Origin: Stramonita haemastoma
Lineage: Eukaryota; Mollusca; Gastropoda; Neogastropoda; Muricidae
Direction: 5' to 3'
Length of the DNA stretch: 64,000 nt
NCBI GenBank assembly: GCA_030674155.1
Contig: CM060320.1
Location: forward strand, 11,128,803 to 11,192,802
This document shows, piece after piece, positions 22,450 to 32,828 of the stretch. The position numbers and the translations under genes were made by a program. Position 1 is the stretch's first letter. The number at the start of each line of letters is the position of its first letter. The notes below the pieces were generated by a model. It ran no database searches. It was not told the DNA's origin and worked only from the letters and a program-made list of their open reading frames with translations.

Positions 22450-22923
22450 AAAAGTGGCGGAAAGCTAAATCGCCACCTGATACTGAGGATGTTCCTGAGA
22501 CATCTGTTGGTAAATGTGTGGAGTTTGTGGGTGTTGGTCTTTGTTACCCGCCAGGTTTCTGAACCATAAAGTAGGACCAACCTGACGTTGGTGTTGAAGA
22601 TACGGATCTTTTTATGGAAGTGAGAGGGCTGTTGATCTCCAGATTGGGCGAAGGGTGTTGAAGGCATGACGGGCTTTATTTATTCGGCACTTGATGTCTT
22701 TGTCTGTCCCCCCATCTTTACTGACGACACTGCCCAGGTAGGTAAACTTGTCGACTTCCTTGATGTTTTCTTGGTGTAGTCGCACTGGGTCTTGTTTCTT
22801 GTTGGTCACCCTCATGACCTCCGTCGTCCTGATGTTGATTTGGAGGCCCATCTTTTCGGCTTTCTCTGCAACATGACATAGCTTCTCTTGTGCATCTTGT
22901 GGGAGAGAAGGCTGATATCGTGT

Positions 22924-22925
<2 letters not shown>
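22450..22925 (-). mobile_element. LINE remnant, RTE-like reverse transcriptase C-terminus
   Basis: The minus strand encodes EKAEKMGLQINIRTTEVMRV, KFTYLGSVVSKDGG, RINKARHAFNTLRPIW and then, in another frame, LVLLYGSETWRVTK and FTNRCLRNILSIRW. These are the thumb motifs of RTE-type endonuclease/RT elements. The 5' side is cut by a (CA)n tract. Clade name is from motif recall only. Confidence 0.7.
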
Positions 22926-22968
<43 letters not shown>

Positions 22969-22988
22969 ACACACACACACACACACAC
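22922..22988. repeat. (CA)n microsatellite
   Basis: About 32 units with one CC interruption near 22969. It marks the 5' border of the RTE-like remnant. Confidence 0.95.
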
Positions 22989-23017
22989 TCTTGTGCTTAA
23001 TCCTATATCTAAACGGC

Positions 23018-23023
23018 TTTATT
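23018..23023 (-). promoter_or_regulatory. Polyadenylation signal for the receptor gene
   Basis: TTTATT on the plus strand (AATAAA on the minus), 263 bases after the receptor stop codon, with no repeat between. A likely transcript end. Confidence 0.45.
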
Positions 23024-23285
23024 TTAATTTTCAAGGCACCTGGCATAAAAAGATTTACCACAGAGGGGATTCAGACATCCAGCACCCAAGATGTAGGCTA
23101 AATTAGATAAGCTCATTTGAAGAGTGTAAAGTAGGACAATGAAGACACCAGCTGTCTGATCAGAGAACACACACGTTTTGAAACAAGGTCACTGTCTTTT
23201 TTTTATATTTCAGGCGGTAGTAGGCCTACACCACTAAAAATAATAAAAAGAGGAAAAACCACATACATATTCCGTAACTGCTAAT

Positions 23286-25339
23286 TTATGTTTGAGAAGC
23301 GCGCACATTCGCTTTTAAATGAGCGTTTATAAACCTCTGAAAACGGAGTTCTTGTGCCTTCTTTTGCGTTTCCAGTATGACATTCAAAGTGTAGAGGAAG
23401 GGGTTGAGAGCTGAGTTGAGTGGCAGTACAAAAATAGCCATGGCCACATTGACCTCCCCTGGAATGACCACATCCACAGCCGCCAACACACCACACAGAC
23501 CAATGGGGAACCAGCACAGAAAGTCTGACACGGCGATAGTGAAAAGGCGTCTGGCAATGATGGCTTCTTTGGCCTTACCACCCTCACCGCCTTTGTTCAG
23601 CTCCTGTCTTTGTCGAGACATGGCGTTAGCTCGGACTGACCAGAAGATGAGGGACTGACCCACAGCAATCAGCAGGAAGAGCACCAGGTTGCAGACGATC
23701 ATGACACTGAAGGAGTAACTGTGACCGGCAAAGTCCGCTCTGGTGACAGGGAGCGGAATGCAGATGCCTGTCTGGTGGTAGAACTCCCAGTGTGAGGTGA
23801 CAGGAAGCAGAGGCACACTGGCCAGGGTCAGCCCCAGGGTCCAGATAATGGCACAGGCTATGGAGGCTGATGTAGCTCCGAACCGGATTCGGCTGAAAGG
23901 AAAATGGAGGACAAGGAATCTGTCCAGGGTAATAACACAGATGATGAAGGCTGACACCTCAGAAGACAGAAAGGACAGGAGTCCTGCCAGATTACAGACC
24001 TTACTTGTCTTCCACGTCGTCTGACTCCAGACATAGGCACCAGCGAAAACCTTGTCTGCAATTCCAATAACAGCTAAATACACCCCCATGAAGAAGTCAG
24101 AAACACACAAGTGGAGAGCGAAAACAGCGAATCCAGTTTTGATTTTATGGGATGAGAAACACACCCGATAAACGAAACTGCCCAGATTTCCCAGAATGGA
24201 AAGTACAGCAGTTATTGCAAGGGCAGAGCGGTAGACACCGGACTTGAGCAAATCATCACAGGAAGAGATCTCATCGGAAGGAGCAAAGCATTCCCCGCTG
24301 AATTTCTGTGGTAAGACCGCAAGGCAGCACAGCTTAAAGTTATCCACATACAGTCGTCTGAGATTCGTCATGCTTTTCATAAAATCTGGGGTAAAGTCAG
24401 AAACTGGACACTGCAATAAGTTTAAAACACTAAGCATGTGAAATGAAGACCGTCCCTGCAGTGATCTGAGTCCACTGTGAGACATATCCAGAACCTGCAG
24501 GCTGGGCACTCTTGTGGACAACACTTCCATGTCCAGAGAATCTATCTGAAGCCGAGACAGATTTAAAAGCAATAGAGTTAATGGAATGTCATTGGTTTGG
24601 AAGTGAGACACACTGACAGATATGGGATTACCTGCAAAATTGACTCTCCGAAGAAACAGCATATCCTTAAAACTGCTGAAGTTAAACTGGTGAAGGAAAT
24701 TATCACTGAGATCCAGACTGTGAAGATTGGGTAATGTGAACCCTGTCAGCCCCCTCCAGCCACACGCCCCAACCCCCAGATGGATCAGCATGATGTTGGA
24801 GTTGACATCGGCCTGCTGCAGCCCGCTCCCTCTCCCTTCCAGGTAGCGCAGCTGAGGGAAAGAACTGACCTGAAAGGTGGTCCTGCAGGTAAAGGCTAGA
24901 CCGTAACAAGAACAGGATGGAGGACAGGTTGCGTCACACAGCAGTTCATCATCGTGTTGTGGGCATTGTGGGCGACCGTCACACAAATGATTCACGTGTA
25001 AGCAGATAGCGTTCCCGGCACCGCGACATCGGTAGAAGCCAGGACACCTGTATCCTTTACACCACAGCTCATCCTCATGATCCGGGCAGTCATTGACGGT
25101 GTTACACCTGACAAAGACAGGTAGACAGTAGCCCTGGTGGTGACACTGGAAGTGTGTGTCAGGACACAGAGTGGAGTTGTCTGGTAGAGAAGTGACAGTG
25201 AACCCCCAGGCCTGTCAAAGTGGACAATGGCTGGGGGTTGGAGGGTGTAAATTTGTGAAGAAAGGTAAGGACAGTTGTCCTCATCCAAATTTGTCTTGCA
25301 GTCTTGGTAACCATCACAAGCTTTCCTGAAGTGGACACA
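23286..25339 (-). CDS. Receptor last exon: LDLa repeats, LRRs, seven helices
   Basis: Acceptor (minus) CTTCTGTTCAG|TGTGTCC at 25339 completes an LDLa repeat begun in the previous exon (CDGYQDC..NLDEDNC). Two more LDLa follow (CPDTHFQC...CPDHEDELWC and CPGFYRC...CPQHDDELLC), with the calcium-site D/E residues present. Counting from codon 24995, LRRs span about residues 45-235 and helices lie near 257-279, 288-312, 333-357, 377-397, 428-453, 481-506 and 515-537. The tail after NPFLY is short (about 34 residues). The intronless LRR-7TM exon is unusual for vertebrate RXFP genes, which are split. Confidence 0.85.
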
Positions 25340-27580
25340 CTGAACAGAAGATGTACCAACATTTAATGCTGCAAGGTCTTTCCTTTGCATCAAAGGTTGG
25401 GGGTTTTTGCATCAAGGGTTACTGTTCAGCAGAACAGAAAATGCTACATGTTCTTGTGGTCACTATTGACATTCTATTAGCTCAATTTCAGTCTCTTCCG
25501 AAACCAGCTTCAATCAGAAAATGGAGCTCAAAATGTTTCAAACTATTACTATTTCCTAAGGCACTTTTGTGAAGGCCGCTGCTGTAGTCTAGTGGTTAGG
25601 GCTTTGGACTCGTAATCTAAAGGTTGCGGGTTCGATCCCAGCTTTCGGCTATGGCGTTGTGCCCTTGGAAAAGGCACTTTACGGCTATTTTCTCACCCCA
25701 CCCAGGTGTAAAAGGGGTACCAACCTTGTGTTGGGGGTTAACCCTGCGATACACTGGCGTCCTATCCAAAGGGGAGTCTATGACTCTCAGTCGCTTAACG
25801 CCACAGAAACCGGGATAAGGACCGGCCTGATGAGCCTTAGGCTCGGGACAGACTTTAACTTTAACTTAAGGCACTTTTGTGAAAGAAACTTTGTTGATAG
25901 CCCTTTTGTGAAAAAACTTTGTCGACAAACATTCCTTTTTTTTTTTATCTTAAGCATTTCATGGAAAAGAGGGAAAGCAGCTGACAGAAGTATTTCATCA
26001 TTGGTGGAAGAGGAGGCGAATCTGTTAGACTTCTATCTGCTAAATGAGACTAAGTGGACAAACTTGAAACATTGGTCAGTCAAGGAATGGTTTCCACCTG
26101 CCACATTGCACGTTTTACCTATTTTTGTGCAAACTCAAGTTGTATCACCAGGAGTACCTTTGTGTAGGGTCTATTTTTCTGTACAATTTTAAACATACAC
26201 TTTTATATTCACAGAGAGACAATTTTTTACAAGAAAGACAAAAGAACCAGAAAATTATGTTCACTTACAAGGTATAGGCTCCTTTAACTTTAGCTCTAAA
26301 CTAAACACTGAACAGGTCATCAAACACTTCTAAAGCTGTGACAGTTTGTGCCTAAAGTTATTTTCCTACAATTTTTCCTACCTGCAATACCTGTAATCAT
26401 CTTCTATTCCTGATCTCCGTCATTGCTTGCCAGTGGCAAAATTCTGAGCCCTCCTAAAGAAATGATTGAGAAACGCGAAAGCCCCTCAAAAATTAAAGAA
26501 ACATGCAAAGAAGGAAGATGGCAGGAGAATTTAGACATTCAGCTGCCTGACAAGTAAACCGTGAGGTTCGGGGTTCGATTCCCAACCTTGCCTTTTCTTC
26601 CTAGTCTGACAGGAAAATTGAACTGAATGTCAAGTCTTTCAGAGGACTCAAAACCAGCTGGACGCATGTGCTTTCGGACTTGAAAAGAATCCACAACAGT
26701 TGAAAATCATAAAGAGCAAGGATCTGCCCCCCCCCCCCCCCCCCCCCCCCCCTACAGTCCTGGCAAAATTGGTAGGTTCAATTCCCAACTGTGCCCCCGT
26801 AATTAGAGGCTACCTTAAGGGTTGGTGACATGCAAAATTCCCACCATTGGTAAACCTCAGACCTCTAGCCCAGGAACAAAAAAAAGGCCAAAGAAGCAAA
26901 CAAACAAAAAAGAGCCCCACAAAAACCAAACCAAAAACCAAAAAAACACCAACCTGTCTTTGTCCACAGTTGATCATGTCGCCTGTGCATGCGGGCAGCA
27001 CGCAAAAGTCTTCATCCCCGCCATCACCGCAGTCTTCCCGCAGATCACACACCAGGCTGTAGGGCACAAACTGCCCAGGGACCCCGCAGTAGAAATAGGG
27101 GTGCCCTGCTGCTTCCCTAGAAGCTGGGCAGAGGTTAGTGTACCATCCTTCAGCACTGTCCACTGTCCGGCACATACTGGCCACATCACAGGCCAAGAAT
27201 TGGTGCGTCAAGTGCTGACCTGGGCATGTCACGGAGGTCACCCGGGATCTGGTGATACTTCCGGGCTCGGGAAGTGAAACCCGTTTGGCGTTTTGGCGAT
27301 AGAGAGGGGAGGGAATCTCACATAGTATTGAAGCCTTGAGAGATTCTGTGCATCCCATTGCCATTGCCTTGTGAAAGGGGGAGTTAACTGCATCCTCTAA
27401 TTGAAAGACTCCACACAGGTTTTTGTGGTCCGCGTCTGACATGTTTAAGTAGTAGGCGATTGAATCGCTCTCCCAGTGCCAGGTGTTTTTGTACCTGTCA
27501 AGTTTACAGTTAGGAGAATCACTTCCTTGGAATCCAATATAAAAAAGGGCATTACTCTCGAATACAGGGTTTGTAAGTAA

Positions 27581-27658
<78 letters not shown>

Positions 27659-28929
27659 CAACCCTCTATTTCTCCCCATCCCCCCTCTACCTTACTCACT
27701 CTTTCTTTCTCTCTATGCTGTATACCACAGAGACTATTTGTTGAAACATGATTGCCCTAAAAACAATAACAATCAAAAGAATGAAGTAACTTCTCTAATG
27801 CGGTGCTGGAAAAAAAAGAAAATATATTTTCATTTAATAAATGAAAAGAACAATAGTATAGCTATTTGGAAAGCTATATATCAATTAACCAATAAAAAGA
27901 AAAATTGATCAAGAAAATATATAACAAAGGACATGTCATCAGACAAATCAAACTACCATTTTTCAACTGTGGCTAAACAAACAATACAAACTGATGTTTC
28001 TGAAAACAGTGACTTAAATGAATTACAAAAATACTGCCTTTAAAAAAAGCATTGTGTCTTTTTTGTACACGTCCATCCTCTAAGAGTTCAAGAAGTTTTT
28101 ATTTCCTTAAGACAATTGAAACAGACTAATACTGTGACATTGATGAAATTGATGGCAAAATTTTGAAACTTTATGCTCAAGTTATAGATGAAACTCTCGC
28201 TTATATTTACAGTCTTTGTCTGGATAAACAGTACTTCCCTAATGCCTTACAACAAGTACAAACTATTCCCTCGTATAAACCAGGAAATGCTGCTGATCCA
28301 GCTAACTTCAGACATTATTTCAATGTTATCGTTCTTTCAAAACCTTTGGAACAACATATAAATGTATTCTTTCACGTGTAAACAAGTACAATCGTATACA
28401 TCTAGATCAGTTGGGGTTTAGAGAATATCGCTCATTTCATACAGATTTAACAAAACTAATAGATTGTTGCTCAAGCAATCAATGTTATAGATCATAAAAT
28501 TGTCTTTTAAAAGTTAGCAGCTTACAAACAATCTCTCAATACATCTTTTATGCTACACAGCCATGTAATAAAACACATTCCCATAACTTTATTCAATACT
28601 CCATTATATATAACCTCTTCCAGAAAATAAAAACAAGCGCCCACACACAATCTCACGCACACATAGGCCCCCCCCCCCACACACATGTATGGCCGGTAAT
28701 ATTACATGGTGTGAGCTGCTTTCCCCGGGATGTGTCGCGTCTCTCTGAGGCCTATCCAGGTTGGCGTTGAGTCCCCATGGCGGAGGAGGCTCACCACGTC
28801 CTCCCACTCCTGGGGCGTGTTCAGGCTGGCCAGAAAGGTGCCCTGCTGACGACACCTGCTGTCCGCCTCGTGCCATCTAAAATGGTTACCCTCTTTCACA
28901 TACCTGTAGCATCGGCCTCCAGCTTCCAA
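23286..28929 (-). CDS. C-type lectin / LDLa / LRR / 7TM receptor (GRL101-like, LGR/relaxin-receptor class)
   Basis: Three exons are seen: 28929-~28700, ~27576-26954 and 25339-23286. The order is lectin first half, lectin second half, LDLa-type repeats (about four), a Cys-rich LRR cap (CPPSCSC), about six leucine-rich repeats, a cysteine hinge (FKLCC...CFAP...SCDDLL) and a rhodopsin-type 7TM. The 7TM has DRF after helix 3, a Cys pair for the TM3-ECL2 bridge, CWFP in TM6 and NPFLY in TM7. This layout matches snail GRL101 and resembles the RXFP relaxin receptors; such receptors act at the plasma membrane through G proteins. The ligand is unknown. The N-terminus and signal peptide are not seen, and further exons probably lie upstream. 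One frame break at about 25205-25212 looks like a missing G. Confidence 0.85.
25574..25866 (+). repeat. SINE family B, complete 293-bp copy with 17-bp target-site duplication
   Basis: Flanked by TAAGGCACTTTTGTGAA at 25557-25573 and 25867-25883. The head is tRNA-like (AGTCTAGTGGTTAGGGCT; GGGTTCGATCCC) with a plausible anticodon arm around ACTCGTAATCT. The tail is CTTTAACTTTAACTT. It lies in the receptor intron. The second copy, at 38563-38855, is also 293 bp. Confidence 0.9.
26510..26885 (+). repeat. SINE family D, forward copy
   Basis: tRNA-like head (CTGCCTGACAAGTAAACC; GGGGTTCGATTCCCAACC), body with CAGTTGAAAATCATAAAG, a run of about 25 C at 26728-26752, a second GGTTCAATTCCCAACTG, and the family tail ACCATTGGTAAACCTCAG with AGGAACAAAAAAA. 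Confidence 0.65.
26954..27576 (-). CDS. Receptor middle exon: lectin second half and LDLa repeats
   Basis: Encodes ALFYIGFQGSDS, then NTWHWESDSIAYYLNMSD, NLCGVF and a final SILCEI: the WIGL, W-x-W, Cys and C-terminal CE positions of a C-type lectin fold. A Cys-rich linker (CPGQHLTHQFLACDVASMC) and an LDLa repeat lacking its third Cys (GQFVPYSLVCDLREDC, GGDEDFC) follow, then the first half of another LDLa ending INCGQRQ|GTTGGT (donor at 26953). The upstream border is uncertain: an acceptor may lie at either AG in the stretch 27515-27565. Confidence 0.75.
27581..27656. repeat. (CT)n microsatellite
   Basis: About 38 units, directly upstream (minus sense) of the receptor middle exon. On the minus strand it is purine-rich and so not a polypyrimidine tract for splicing. 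Confidence 0.95.
27775..28500 (+). mobile_element. LINE fragment, CR1/Jockey-like reverse transcriptase
   Basis: Around 28150-28480 it encodes KLYAQVIDETLAYIYSLCLD, YFPNALQQVQTIPSYKPGN, ADPANFRHY and VLSKPLEQHIN, then LDQLGFREYRSFHTDLTKL, with several stops. These are the first fingers/palm motifs of a CR1- or Jockey-type RT. It sits in the receptor intron between the two lectin halves. Confidence 0.65.
28700..28929 (-). CDS. Receptor upstream exon: lectin first half
   Basis: Acceptor (minus) TATATTTGCAG|TTGGAAGC at 28929. Encodes GGRCYRYVKEGNHFRWHEAD, CRQQGTFLASLN, QEWEDVVSLLRHG and TWIGLRE, the first half of a C-type lectin domain. The frame runs to TAA near 28702. The donor is uncertain (a GTAATA lies near 28706). 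The next exon also begins with an IGF-type motif, so the two halves may belong to two tandem lectin domains with exons lost between them. Confidence 0.65.
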
Positions 28930-28932
28930 CTG

Positions 28933-28935
<3 letters not shown>

Positions 28936-28987
<52 letters not shown>
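28936..28987. repeat. (AT)n microsatellite
   Basis: About 26 units, touching the acceptor side of the receptor lectin exon. Confidence 0.95.
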
Positions 28988-28991
<4 letters not shown>

Positions 28992-29036
28992 ATGCAGGCA
29001 GGCAAGCTTGTGAACGCACATGCATGTGCCGCGCTG

Positions 29037-29038
<2 letters not shown>

Positions 29039-29100
<62 letters not shown>
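29039..29100. repeat. (CA)n microsatellite
   Basis: About 31 pure units, directly joined to the 24-bp minisatellite that follows. Confidence 0.95.
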
Positions 29101-29102
<2 letters not shown>

Positions 29103-29285
29103 GAGCTCTAACCATACTGAGTGGAGCCCTAACCACACTAATGAGTGGAGCCCTAACCACACTAATGAGTGGAGCCCTAACCATACTGAGTGGAGCCCTA
29201 ACCACACTAATGAGTGGAGCCCTAACCACACTAATGAGTGGAGCCCTAACCACACTAATGAGTGGAGCCCTAACCACACTAATGA
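29101..29285. repeat. 24-bp minisatellite
   Basis: About eight copies of AGTGGAGCCCTAACCACACT AATG, some short of the TAATG part. Each unit holds CCCTAA (TTAGGG on the other strand) once. Confidence 0.9.
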
Positions 29286-29911
29286 AGTAAAAGTGGAGGC
29301 CGGTCCTCACAGTTTTTTCTGGAGCTCTACTATGTTGGGCCACGTCTGGTGTCTCAGAGTGCTGAAGGTAGGGCAGGACTGCAGGATAATTTATGGGAGG
29401 AGGTTGTGGGCCTGTGCCACAGGGGCACTGGTCAGTGTTGGGATGTTTTCAGGCGGTGGAGATGGGATAGGAGCTGGCAGTGTCCTGTTTGCAGTCTAAA
29501 GATGGTGACATGCGCCACTCTGTCTAGCTCAAGAGTGTCATCCTTTTCGTCTTCTGGTCCAGGCACAGGCACCACCCATTTCTTGAAGCTGTTTCTCAAG
29601 ATTGTCCTTGCTTTGCTGGATGGGCTGGCTGCTCCAAGTTGCTGCCTGCCTTGGACAGGCGGTCTGTCTCTTCGTTGCTCTCTATGCCACAGTGGGACAG
29701 GATCCATTGCAGCAACCACCATAGTTTTCTAGCTAAGGAGGCTTAGTTCTTGCTTGATGTCTCTTAGGGTCTGCTCTCCTCCTGGTGCCTGGAGACTCTG
29801 CAGGATGGACTGGCAGTCAGTCAGGAACACTGTGTTGGTGGGTAGAGTGTCCTCCTGGCTGAAAGTCTGGGCTGCAAGTAGCAGGGCACAGGCCTCACCA
29901 TGGTAATCTAT

Positions 29912-29953
29912 TTCTTCTTTTTTTTCAAGGATAATGGAAAAAGCCTTCATGTG

Positions 29954-29984
<31 letters not shown>

Positions 29985-30238
29985 GTCCCTGTGTGAATGC
30001 AGTTTTGTCAATTTTGTCACCCGTTCCCATCGGCACACATTGGCCTACTCTTCTGAAAAGCGGAACGGGTTTTAACGTGTGCGCAAGATGTTCTGCGTGC
30101 GTTCGCACACGAGGCCTCGGTTTAAAGCCTTACCCGATGTTAACTCCAGAGGAAAAATCCTCTTGAACGAGATTCTAACCCGGGTCAGCAGATCACGAGC
30201 GCATCACTCTGACCACCAGGCTATCCCCTTCCCCTACA
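29912..30238 (-). repeat. SINE family A, reverse copy inserted in the LINE
   Basis: Poly-T and AAGGATAATGGAAAAAGCC to the head complement near 30150-30235 (CGGGTTAGAATCTCGTTC; AGCCTGGTGGTCAGAG on the minus strand). Flanks share GGTAAT on each side, a short possible target-site duplication. Confidence 0.8.
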
Positions 30239-30720
30239 GGTAATTGTTGGACAGGTGCCTATGGTCAGAAACGTGCTGTTGGTCCTGCCATCAGGGAATC
30301 TGATGTAAACCCCTTCCTCCATTTTTCACTGCTTCTTCAGCAGATCTATAGGTGTTTGCTCTTACCCAGGTATTAGGGGGTTATTTGGTGCTTAGTGCTT
30401 CTGCTGTCAACAGCTATGTGGCAGTATTTAATCCAAACACCTGGGATCTTGAGCATGATGGATGGGTGTCTGTCTGCCATGCCTGATAGTCCTGGAGGGA
30501 TTCCGTTGGTAACTTGGTTGAAGACAGAGGATGGTGATGTTTCCTCTCACGAGCTTTGATGAGATGATTAGGACTCTGTAGCTTCAGTCGGTTCTTTGTG
30601 AGGGCTTTCAGTTTATGGAGGAGGGGTGTGTGAGGGGAGTCTCTTCAGCTTCTCATTTTGCCTCAGGAGTTTTTCTTGTCTCCTTTCTTCAAATGAAAGG
30701 AGGCCTGCTGATTTCCTCAT

Positions 30721-30880
30721 AGCTGACACTGGAGAAGTTTTCCTCACTAGCTGACACTGTGGAATAGTTTTCCTCAAGCTGACACTGGAGAAGTTTTCCT
30801 CACAGCTGACACTGGAGAAGTTTTCCTCACAGCTGACCAAGCTGTGAGAAGTTTTCCTCACAGCTGACACTGGAGAAGTT
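30721..30880. repeat. 27-bp tandem repeat inside the LINE remnant
   Basis: About six copies of AGCTGACACTGGAGAAGTTT TCCTCAC, one with an insertion. On the minus strand it reads as repeats of EENFSSVS, so the expansion partly kept the old frame. Confidence 0.9.
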
Positions 30881-31652
30881 TCATGCCGCTGTGATGAGTC
30901 TGAGGCCGGCATTCCGCATCTGGGTCAGATTGTCAGGGTTGGTCTTAGCAGCAGATGACCAGGAATCGGAGGCATATTCAATATGAGGTCTCACAGTTAC
31001 GTATTTTGTGTTGGCCCCCATTTTGTTCCTGCAAGCCTCTTCACCAGGGTAATTTTTCTTAAGTTTCTGCTGTGCATATGACTAATTTGTGCAGTCCGGG
31101 TGACCTTCCCGTCCAGCTTCACTCTGAGGTAGGTTGGTGTGTTTTGCCCAGGGATTTTTTGATGGTCGATGACGAGGGTGAACTTTTCTATCTTGGGTGA
31201 GAGGGAGAAGCAGGTGGCTCCTGTCTTGGTCCTGGTGGTGAGGACCATCCACTGTCTGACCCAGTCTGAAATGTGGTTTCAAAGCCTCTTGCATTCTGAT
31301 GTTGGCAGTGGAGAATCGATCTACTTTGCTCCAGATGGCAAAGTCTTCTGTGTGCTGTGTCCGATCCGATCATCTCGCTGGAGATTCCACCATCCTTGCC
31401 TAGTGACTTCTTCATCTTCAGTTGTCTTACAGAGTAGTTCAGTTTGATCAGAGTGAGCTCAGGGGTCATGTTATGGGTTGATGTTTCCTTTCTCAGCTCC
31501 TGCGAGAACTAAAACATCACTTTCCTGTTTTGTAATCTGCAGTACATTACATAATAGGGAGGTCCCTCTGATGTGGGAGCCAATATATACTAGCTTTTTG
31601 TGCTTGCCTGGGTGTCTATTATGCTCGTGAATAACTCAGCGGTACAATAAAT

Positions 31653-31918
<266 letters not shown>

Positions 31919-31986
31919 CACATTAAAATCCTGTCTGCAGTTACATGGAGCTGGCAAAGTAGTATATAGTTAAGTTGTGAGTAGAC

Positions 31987-32345
31987 CAGCCGCCATGGCG
32001 CAGTGGTTAGCGCCTCGGATTTCAGACTGAAAGGACGCGGATTCGATTCCTCAAAGAGTCATGGGGAATTTTTGGATTCCAGCGGGCTCCTACCCATAGT
32101 GAGTGTGCTAAGGGCTAAGTGGGAAGACTGGGACCACACAGTCGAGCTTCATCCACTTTATGGATGCAAATTACCTGACCAACACCGCAGGTGTCTGTAT
32201 CTCTCGGGCTTGGTTGACGCCGGGATATATTATAATAGTAAGCGGAGAGTGCAACCCTGTCAAGTAGTCTCAAAGCAGATGCACTTCCATAGCAGCATCA
32301 TTACATCATCCTCATTGCCATTGATCATCATGCAATAATATAAAT
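31987..32345 (+). repeat. SINE family E, forward copy
   Basis: tRNA-like head GCCATGGCGCAGTGGTTAGC GCC and GGATTCGATTCC, then body blocks shared with the reverse copy at 9597-10102. The end is CATCATGCAATAAT. Confidence 0.8.
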
Positions 32346-32828
32346 TGCCTCTGATTCGGTTGCACCCGTTGTTCTGGTCTCATGGTGACGTTAGATTCAG
32401 TTTACCCATGCACTTCTGTGCCTGTGGTGAGTTTGTGTCAAAGCCTTTGGGGTTGGAGGTTCGCGGCGGAACGGTCGTTGGAGGGACGTTGTGGTGGTTG
32501 CCACCTCCGGTGGGTGACTCACTCTGTCTGGCTCCGCGACTGAGCTAATACTGTCGTTAGTAGAGGGCTTTGTAGGTGGTGTCCTGCGTATGTTAGCTCA
32601 GAACAGGCACCACTGAACACCACAAGTGACCCAGCAGCAGTGCAGGGCCCCTCTGGCTGGTGAACCCACGGCGGCCTAATATTGATGGATCCCTGTGGAC
32701 TCCTGACCCTGAGGATGAGACATAACCAATCTAGGTATAACTGTGTGGCAGGGAGATTGAAATGAACGGTGTGGAAGCAGCAGAATGGGGACGTTACAGA
32801 AGATGAGGCAGAAAAAAAGTTGTAAATA
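32346..32828. other. GC-rich stretch without recognised element
   Basis: Higher GC than its surroundings, with CGGCGGAACGG and CTCCGCGACTGAGC motifs. It could be the 5' part of an unidentified transposon or an unrelated unique sequence. No exon is supported. Confidence 0.35.

Larger units (their letters stand above)
29340..31470 (-). mobile_element. LINE remnant with RT end and RNase H domain
   Basis: Minus strand, broken frames: KSLGKDGG.SSEMI near 31400; PTYLRVKLDGK and HSRNLRKITLVKRLAGTKWG near 31000-31150; RPHIEYASDSWSSAAKTN near 30950; an RNase H segment with YHGEACALLLAAQ, VFLTDCQSIL and WIPSHCGI at 29690-29910; and IFRLQTGHCQLLSHLHRL near 29460 with a CPCG zinc motif. RNase H after the RT points to the I superfamily. 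A family A SINE interrupts it at 29912-30238, and a local 27-bp tandem repeat has expanded in it. Confidence 0.75.

Noticed and set aside
23286..24995. Glycoprotein-hormone receptor (LGR type A) identity for the receptor
   Set aside because: LDLa repeats and a short Cys hinge place it with the type C / GRL101-relaxin receptor group instead.
25580..25650. tRNA gene (Thr-like, anticodon arm around CTCGTAA)
   Set aside because: The acceptor stem does not close and the sequence continues into a SINE body with target-site duplications; the same head occurs at 38800-38855.
25659..26192. 177-codon frame on the plus strand
   Set aside because: Its first third lies inside the SINE B copy, and the rest lacks protein-like pattern or splice context. 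It is antisense to the receptor intron.
29101..29285. Interstitial telomere sequence
   Set aside because: The hexamer occurs once per 24 bp and not in tandem.
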